Under the pieces are notes generated by a model. The model did no database searches, was not told the origin of the DNA, and saw nothing but the letters and a program-made list of their open reading frames with translations. The position numbers and the translations under genes were made by a program. From Cephalopachus bancanus (lineage: Eukaryota > Chordata > Mammalia > Primates > Tarsiidae): a stretch of DNA of 64,000 nt. Location of the stretch: contig JAPVLO010000182.1 in the NCBI GenBank assembly GCA_027257055.1, positions 6,200,001 through 6,264,000 of the forward strand, written 5' to 3'. Position 1 is the first letter of the stretch; each line of letters opens with the position of its first letter. Below are positions 57,238-64,000 of this stretch, piece after piece.

Positions 57238-57842
57238 GATCTGTTCATTTATGATAGAGAGGTGTTGAAATCTCCAATATTGGATTCATCTACTTTTCCT
57301 TGCAGTCCTATTAGTTTTGGCCTCATGTAGTCTGACCCACTGTTGTTAAGCACATAAACATTAACAATTGTATGTCTTTCTGTAAGAGCAAGCTCTTTAT
57401 CATTATATAATTAGTCTCTTATCCCTGATAACTTTCCTTGCTTTGAAGTCAGCTCTGTCTGAACATAATATAGCTACTTCTGTTTTCTTTTGATTTGTGG
57501 TAGCATGGTATAGGATAGATTCTCTATCGATCTACTTTCAATCTATACTTGTCTTTATATTTTAAATGAGTTTCTTGTGGAAACATAGTTAGATTTGATT
57601 TTTGATCCACTCTGACAAGCTTCATCTTTTAATCGGTGCATTTAGACCATTGATGTTTAAAACGATTATTGATATAATTGAATCAACATCTATGATACTT
57701 GTTATTGTTTTCTATTTACAGCTCTTAATCTTTGTTCCTTTTTAAGTTAACTGTGTTACACTCTTTTTCTGCTTTTTGGGGGGTTTTAACTGAGCTATTT
57801 ATATGATTTCTATCTTCTTTCCTTTCTTAGCATATCAGTATA

Positions 57843-58173
57843 CAGTCATGTACCATGTAATATGTTTTGGTTAATGACAAACTGCATATATATAGAAGTG
57901 GTCACATAAGATTAGAATATCATATTTTTATTGTACCTTTTCTATGTTTAGATATATAAACACTTATAATTATGTTATAACTGCCTATAGTATTCAGTAC
58001 GGTAACATGTTGTATAGGTTTATAAACTAGGAGCAACAGGTCATACCATATAACCTTTATATGTTGTAGGCTATACCATTCAGGTTTATGAAAGTAGAGT
58101 CTATGATGTTTGCACAATGACGAAATTGCTTAATGATGCATTTCTTAGAATGCATTCCCATCATTAAGCAACA
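57843..58173. mobile_element. Non-autonomous DNA transposon (Tigger-like MITE)
   Basis: About 330 bp from TA/CAGTCATGTACCATG to a degraded right end GATGCATTTCTTAG...CATTAAGCAACAG. Internal words (CATACCATATAACC, GTAGGCTATACCATTC) match a common primate MITE I recall. No transposase. Confidence 0.55.
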
Positions 58174-58202
58174 GTTTTCTCCAAATAACTGTACCTTTTT
58201 GT

Positions 58203-58323
58203 GTGTGTGTGGTGGAGTCTCACTCTTGTTGCCAGGCTGGAGTGCAGTGGTATGCTCACAGTCACTGCAGCCTCGGCCTGCTGGACTTAGGCGATCCTTC
58301 TGCCTCAGCCTTCCAAGTAGCTC
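58203..58323 (-). repeat. Alu right-arm fragment
   Basis: From GTGGTGGAGTCTCACTC to CTTCCAAGTAGCTCC only; the left arm is absent. Confidence 0.8.
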
Positions 58324-58651
58324 CTCTGTCTTCTTTAATTTATCTTTGCTTTTCTGTAATTTAAAAATGATATGCCTAGATGTCATTTTTGTTTTTGTTT
58401 TTGTTTTGGCATTTATCCTGCTTGATGTTTTCTGAGTTTCCTGGATCTATGATTTGGTATCTGACATTGATTTGAGGAAACTCTCAGTCATTATTGTTTC
58501 AAGTATTTCTTTTGTCCCTTTCTCTCTTTCTTTTCCTCCTAGTACATTCATTATGTGTATTTATACCCTTTATAATTATTTCACAGTTCCTGGATGTCTG
58601 TTCTGTGTTTGCTTTTTTTCCTCCAGTCTTTATTTTCTTTGCATTCAGTTT

Positions 58652-59408
58652 TGGAGGTCCAGAAAGGCTGAGATGAAGACAGCAGATGCTACAATATAGA
58701 AAGAGTTTAATCATCACGTAGCAGCTGATTGAGGAGGTTAGAAGATATTTCTCAAATCTCCCTGCCCAAGAATTTTAGGCTAGATTTTTTAAAGAATAAT
58801 TTTGCAGGCAGAGGTCTAGGGAATGGGTGATACTGATTGGTTGGGGATGAAGTTGTGAGGGTGTCGAAGCTGCCTTTGTGTACAGAGTCAGTTTGTTGGA
58901 AGGGGTTACAGGGCGAGGGAAGTTAGCCTCTTGGTATGTGTCTGAGTCCAGATGGAATCATGGGTCCATTCGAGTTAAAAGTCTGAAAAACATCTCAGAC
59001 ACCACTCTTAGATTTTTCCAATAGAGAGGCTATCCATAAAGCAAGTCCTGTGACAACCAACTACTGATGCCTAGGCAGTAAGCCGTTATAGAGATAGCTC
59101 AGTAGGAAGGTATGTGGGAGGTGAAATTCCCAGAGATGAAAGCTTCTTGCACTTCAGGTTCACTGCTGAAGGGAGAACATGTTCATCAACCTCACAGGCA
59201 GCTTCCCCACCTCCCCTGGGGTCAGGACATAAAGATAATCAATTGTTTTTTATTGAAATGACTGGGCAAGCAGTCACATAAGGAGGAAAGTAAACTTAGA
59301 GGCAACAGATTTGTTAATTACTAACCCTAGCTGCAACTTTGCAGGGCCCAGGTCTCTTCCACACCTTTTACCCTGTAGCCCTATATTAATTTTATATAGG
59401 TGCTTTCA
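58652..59408 (-). mobile_element. Solo LTR (757 bp) in L1
   Basis: Minus strand: TGAAAGCACCTATATAAAAT to CTTTCTGGACCTCCA, with a 4-bp duplication GTTT (58648-58651 and 59409-59412). ATTAAA on the minus strand at 58706-58711 is the poly-A signal. The flanks join into continuous L1 text (CATTCAGTTTTTATTGAG). Confidence 0.75.
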
Positions 59409-59603
59409 GTTTTTATTGAGATATCCTCAAGTTCACGGCATCTTTCCTGAGCTATGTCCGCTCTGCTAATGAGTCTATCAAAGACACTCTTTGTTTCTGG
59501 TACGGTGTTTTTCATCTCTAGCATTTCTTTTTTTGTTTGTGGTGTACACATCCACTCAGAATAGTTGGGGAAAACAGAAGTGTGTATTTTGTTTGTTTGG
59601 GTT

Positions 59604-59888
59604 TTTCTGAGTCGAAGTCTCACTCTGTGGCCCAGGCTGGAGTGCAGTGGCATGCTCATAGCCACCGCATCCTTGACCTGCTGGGCTCAGATGATCCTTC
59701 CACCTTAGCCATCCAAGTGACCGGAACTATAGGCATGCACCATCGTGCCTGGCTAATTTTTTTTTTCTTGTTGAGATGAGGTCTCACCAAGTTGCCCAGG
59801 CTGGTTTTGAACCCATGGGCTTCGGCAGTCCTCTTGCCTCAGCCTCCCAAAATGCTGGAATCACAGGCTTGAGCCACCACGCCTGGCT
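59604..59888 (-). repeat. Alu, intermediate, in L1 region
   Basis: Reverse dimer, GAGTCGAAGTCTCACTC to CACCACGCCTGGC. Confidence 0.9.
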
Positions 59889-61261
59889 TTTTTTTTTTAA
59901 ACTTTATTCACATCATGTATTTTGGCATTTTCCAGAGAAAGACCAGTTCTCTAGCATTTCCTTTTGGTTCTTTCTTAGAATTTCCATCTCTCTGCTTTCA
60001 ATGCCCACCTGTTCCTACAGGCTGCAAACTTTCTTTACCCACGAGCTCCCTTACCATCTTTACTGCAGTCGTTTCAAATTCCTTGTCTGATAATTCCAAC
60101 ATCTCTGCCATGTCTGGTTCTCTGAGGCTTGCTCTGTGTCTGCAAACTGTGGTTTTTTGTTTGTTTTGTTTGTTTGTTTGTGTCCTCGTGCTATGCCTTG
60201 TAATTTTTTTCTGATAGCTGGACATGACCGACTGGGTAAAAATACTGCTGTAAATAGACCTTTGGCAATGTGGTAGCGAGTGTTAGGTTAAGAAAATGAG
60301 CAGATAGGAAAAGAGAGACGGGAGATGGGCAGCTCAATAGCAACACAGGTTTGTTTCCAGGAAAAAAACCCTGTAGAGTGGGACTTCGGATGAGACTCTA
60401 GCCCACCCCCACGTGTAGGCTAGGGCAGTAATAGGGCTCGAGGGAGAGATTTTGTGCTTGGCATTGTTAGGGGGCAACTAAGGCTTGTGGTTAAGTAAGT
60501 TGAGATGAAGACCTGCAGTTAGCCTAGGCGTTACATACAGCAGGATGTGTGGTAGCTTTGGCCTAGTGGGCAATTTTCCATCCTGGGGTGGTAGCAAAGC
60601 GGCAGGGGTCTCTAAGATGGCGTTCTCCAGGCTGACAGTGAGGTGTGGGGATAAAGGTGTTCCCCCGTCCTATGAGTAAGCCTCTGTCTTTTGGTGAGCC
60701 TGTGCCCTGGCTTGTGAGCTTCTTAGTCCGCACCCCTACCTCACCCTTCACTGTGATAGGATGGCTAGAAGGGGCTGCGATTGAGTGAGTCCCTTCCTCT
60801 GGTCTCTGGTCTAGTTTCTCCTGGGGCAAACCCTGTTAAGAGGAACTGAGAGCTCTGGCCTGCTTCAAAGGGGTTCCATTTCTCCTCCCCCTGTCAGAGA
60901 CACAAGGGGATTTTCCTCCATATTTACTCTGAGGACTTGGTGGAGCTCCTGGAGGTAAAATTCACAAAAGCCCAAGGCCTCCCCTATGACTAGGTCCCCC
61001 TGGAGTTTTTAACTCTCAGGCTTGTTTACACTAAGCCTCCAGCAATTTGTCAACTGCAGTTCAGATTTACTCACGCCAACAGCTGTTCCTGCAGAGGTCT
61101 GTGCTTGTGAGTGTCTGCGTAATTCTCCATACAGGCCTGTCTTTCTAATTTGGGGAGCAAGAGTTTGCCCTGTGACCTCGCTTGTCTTGTGGATCGAAGA
61201 GCTGTTGAGTTTTCAGTGTGCTCAGGATTTTCCTTTTTGAAGAGCTTTATTCAAAATTTCA

Positions 61262-61570
61262 ATTTTTTTTTTTTTTAAAGAGAGGGGCTTCCTCTGTTGC
61301 CCAGGCTAGAGTGCAGTGGTATGATGTAACTCTTTGCAATATTGAACTCCTGGACTTAAGCCATCCTCTGCCTCAGCCTCCCAAGTAACTGGGATTGCAG
61401 GCACAAGTTACCATGCACAGCTAATGTTATTTTATTTTTAGAGATGTGGTCTTGCTGTGTTGCCCAGGCCGGTCTCAAACCTTTGGCCTCAAAGCTCTGG
61501 CCTCAAGTGACCCTCCCACCTTGGCTTCCCAACGTGCTGGGAATATAGGTATGAGCCAATTGTGCCTGGT
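61262..61570 (-). repeat. Alu, old
   Basis: Diverged reverse dimer with a small tandem repeat (TTTGGCCTCAAAGCTCTGGCCTC shape) in the left arm. Confidence 0.85.
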
Positions 61571-61679
61571 CAAAATTTCCATTTTAAAAATTTGTTTTCA
61601 TTAAGATATTTAACTGTTTTGAAATTATACAATAAAATGTATGATTTTGTTTTTCTGAAGGCTGAATGGGTTGAGAAAA

Positions 61680-61770
61680 GCATAAATTTACTAAAAAATA
61701 TTTGTTGAACACCTACTACCTGCAAACGCTGTGTAAGGCTTTGAGAATCCAGTTAGAAGCAAGACAGAGA
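61680..61770. repeat. L2/MIR-class relic
   Basis: TTTGTTGAACACCTACTACC and AGAATCCAGTTAGAAGCAAG, typical ancient repeat wording. Confidence 0.55.
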
Positions 61771-61809
61771 GGTTGAGAATCACATACTAAGGTTTGCATT
61801 CAACATTTT

Positions 61810-62092
61810 TTTTAAAGTTGGAGTCTTACTCTGTCACCCAGGCTGGAGTGCAGTGGCACACTCATGGCCACCCCAGCATCGACCTGCTGGGCTCAAGCGA
61901 TCCTTCCACCTCAGCCTTCCAAGTAGCAGGAACTACAGGTGTGATTACCATGCCTGACTACTTTTTGATTTATTGTACAGACAAGGTCTTGCCGAGTTGG
62001 TCCGGCTGGTCTCAAACATGCGGGCTCAGGCAATCCACTCACCTTGGCCTCCCAAAGTGCTGGGATTACAGGCTGAGCCACTGAGCCTGACC
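61810..62092 (-). repeat. Alu, intermediate
   Basis: Full reverse Alu. The duplication TGCATTCAACATTTT is at 61795-61809 and 62093-62107. Confidence 0.95.
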
Positions 62093-62107
62093 TGCATTCA
62101 ACATTTT

Positions 62108-62498
62108 AAAAACTTCTAATGGCCTGTACATACCATTTTCCTCTTTTGTGTTCATTTTGTTAGAAGCATATCACATTTGTACTGAGATGAAAAGGGACTG
62201 CATTTACAAAGTGCCTGACCCAGTAGGTCTTTAATAACTATAACCGCCCTCCACCCTCCGAACCCTTTGGATCAGAGTGCTTATTCATTCACTGGCTGTT
62301 CTGGCCACATGGTGCACCCTGAGATCAAGCAGGCACTTCCTACCTGTGGGATAGAGTTCTTTTCTCTGGACCCAGAATCTTGGCACTGTTTAGCCTCAGA
62401 CTCTCTGACTGGTTTTGAAGGACTAGCAATTTACAGACTTGAGGTTCATTGCTGTTCTGTGAGCTGGGGTGGTAGGCCTGTGTAAAATGTGGAATGTT
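62108..62498. other. Unassigned spacer
   Basis: No gene supported. A 72-codon frame at 62267-62485 has no known domain. Confidence 0.35.
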
Positions 62499-62512
62499 CT
62501 CTTTGAAACTTT

Positions 62513-62805
62513 TTTTTTTTGAGTTGGGGTCTCACTCCATCACCCAGGCTGGAGTGCAGTGACACGATCATGCCTCACCATAGCCTCGACTTCCTGAGCT
62601 CAGGCAATCCTTCTGCCTCAGCCTCCCAAGTAGATGAGACTACAGGCACATGCTATCATGCTTTGTTAATTTAAAAAAATCTTTTGTAGAGATGAGGTCT
62701 CGCCATGTTGCCCAGGCTGGTCTCAAACTCCTGGGCTCAAGCAATCCTCTTGCCTTTACCTCCCAAAGTGCTGGGATTACAGGCATGAGACATCACACCA
62801 GACCT
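62513..62805 (-). repeat. Alu, old
   Basis: Full reverse dimer. The duplication CTCTTTGAAACTTT is at 62499-62512 and 62806-62819. Confidence 0.93.
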
Positions 62806-62929
62806 CTCTTTGAAACTTTAATGGAAAGTTTTGAGCCATTTGATGCTTCCTTTGCATTTACATTGGTTTCAACTGTCCCATTAAATCTCAGAGTTGCTGA
62901 TGCTCAGTCCTCAAGCAGCGCTTCTTAGG

Positions 62930-63240
62930 CCAGGCTCGGTGGCTCAGCGGCTCAGTCTGTAATCCCAGCACTTTGGGAGGCCGAGGTGAGTAGATTGCCT
63001 GAGCCCGTGAGTTCGAGACCAGCCTGGGCAATTCGGTGAGACCTCATCTCTACAAAAGATAAAAAAAGTTAACCAGGCATGGTAGCATGTGCCTGTAGTC
63101 TCAGCTACTAGGGAGGCTGAGGCAGAAGGCTTGCCTGAGCCCAGGAAGTTGAGGCTATGGTGAGCTGTGATCATGTCACTGCCCTCCAGCCTGGGTGACA
63201 GAGTGAGACTCCAACTAAAAAAAAAAAAAAAAAAAAGAAA
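62930..63240 (+). repeat. Alu with duplicated CAGCGGCT segment
   Basis: Start reads GGTGGCTCAGCGGCTCAGTC, a small internal duplication. The duplication CGCTTCTT is at 62919-62926 and 63246-63253. Confidence 0.9.
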
Positions 63241-63252
63241 AGAATCGCTTCT

Positions 63253-63931
63253 TGCATAAAAGACCAAAATGGATTAGATATAGCCAAAGGGCAACCATTT
63301 AAAAATATTGCCTAGTTCTGGCATTTGTTTTTTAGTGATTCACTTTAATTTACCCTCTAAACATTAGCCAAAGACCGAACCAGTTTCCCAAGATAGCTAT
63401 TAATAATTGTCTTACAAGCCCCACCCCCAAGCCAGCTTTGTCCTGTTTTCTTTTCTATTCCAAGTTTGTCTTTCAGTCATAAAGAACCAGGATGAACTAA
63501 TCTATTGTGATCAGCCCTTCCTGACCTGCATCACACAGATAGACCCCCAACATCACCATAGCAACAGTACCTTGCTTATTTGTTTCCTTCATAATGATAT
63601 AAAACAGACTACCACCTAATCAACTTAACAACCTGCCCCCATCCCAGGAAAGATTTGAAAAGCATTCAACCTCAGGCAGCCGCCACTATTGCTTTTGTTA
63701 AGCTCTGGCCCGACCTTGCATTCCTTGAGCTGTGGCCAGGCCATGCTTCTCTTTAAGTTCTGTCCTCCTCCCCATTCTGGGGGGGAGATGGACCCCCCAT
63801 TTTCTCTCTCTCTCTCCAACCTGCTTTCTAAATAAACCCTATTTTCCGATCTAATTTCTGTGCAATTCTTTGCATCTTACCTGCGGTACCAGCTCAGCAC
63901 ACTGGCCCACTGACCTAACTATTCTTACAGA
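63253..63931 (+). mobile_element. LTR (LTR-F), plus strand, relative of LTR-E
   Basis: Begins TGCATAAAAGACC. AATAAA at about 63830-63835 is followed by a U5 that matches LTR-E (TTCTGTGCAATTCTTTGC). A CT-rich stretch precedes the poly-A signal. The 3' limit is uncertain (63909-63945); no PBS or internal gene is visible before the window ends. Confidence 0.6.
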
Positions 63932-64000
63932 CCTAACAGGAAACAACTTCTCATAGCCTTGAGAGAGCTTTGGTCATTTAAGGGATTTCAAGGCAGTTAG

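Larger units (their letters stand above)
54416..57842 (-). pseudogene. L1 ORF2 region, ancient, split by Alus
   Basis: Reverse-strand ORF2 with recognisable pieces: RT region about 54577-54807 (Ala-Asp-Asp-Met catalytic neighbourhood) and 55274-55573 (Asn-Phe-Arg-Pro-Ile-Ser-Leu), endonuclease region 56560-56871 (Ser-Asp-His-Asn-Gly-Ile). Many stops and frameshifts. Interrupted by Alus at 54905, 55868 and 56912. Confidence 0.85.
58324..61250 (-). repeat. L1 5' UTR-like region, ancient, split by LTR and Alu
   Basis: Reverse text such as GGCATTTATCCTGCTTGATG, CACAGTTCCTGGATGTCTG, GTCTGATAATTCCAACATCTC and ATGCCTTGTAATTTTTTTCTG matches the 5' region of old L1M elements. It lies beyond ORF2 in the expected order. 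Interrupted by LTR 58652-59408 and Alu 59604-59888. Confidence 0.6.

Overview
The window is primate nuclear DNA built almost entirely of interspersed repeats. I find no cellular protein-coding gene that I can support. About 50 dimeric 7SL-derived Alu elements are present, but the young copies are not the human, lemur or galago forms. They share a left-arm start of the type GCCGGGCTCGGTGGCTCAGC, a middle linker ACAATAAATCAAAAAATC and a right-arm block GTGGCCGGGAGCGGCCACTG. The galago tRNA-fused Alu and the lemur-type linker are absent. By elimination this suggests a tarsier (Tarsiiformes); that is an inference from memory of Alu families.

Layout. 1-19.2 kb: Alu-rich DNA with three solo LTRs: a class I-like one at 3.0 kb, a 1.54 kb betaretrovirus-like LTR that landed inside an older Alu at 8.1-9.7 kb, and a class I-like one at 11.7 kb. 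There is also a short mariner-like fragment at 9.9 kb. 19.25-27.8 kb: a nearly complete but heavily broken gammaretrovirus-like provirus (ERV-A). It has two LTRs, a 4-bp target duplication, a tRNA-Gly-like primer site, gag, protease, RT, RNase H, a deleted integrase and env, and it was later hit by three Alus. 29.7-31.8 kb: an L1 with an inverted 5' end and a perfect 14-bp target duplication, carrying two nested Alus. 33-40 kb: Alus, MIR and L2 relics, a roughly 115-bp duplication flanking an Alu, a CA-rich tract, and a non-repetitive block with octamer motifs.

40.3-46.6 kb: a second class I provirus (ERV-B) with decayed gag, a pol almost wholly lost, and an env region that seems to carry two different transmembrane-subunit signatures. 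46.6-52.2 kb: MIR relics, a possible exon, and a solo LTR related to the one at the right end of the window. 52.6-61.3 kb: an ancient minus-strand L1 (3' UTR, ORF2, 5' UTR-like parts in order) broken by two solo LTRs, a MITE, microsatellites and many Alus. 61.3-64 kb: more Alus and a plus-strand LTR.

The retroviral genes are all pseudogenes with stops, frameshifts and deletions. The window records successive insertions, readable from nesting and target-site duplications. Most long open frames are translations of Alu or simple repeats and were not called. The parts most likely to have host function are a few unique blocks (28.4-28.7, 34.6-34.9, 37.8-38.0 kb) and one exon-like segment at 47.97-48.10 kb; none is proven.
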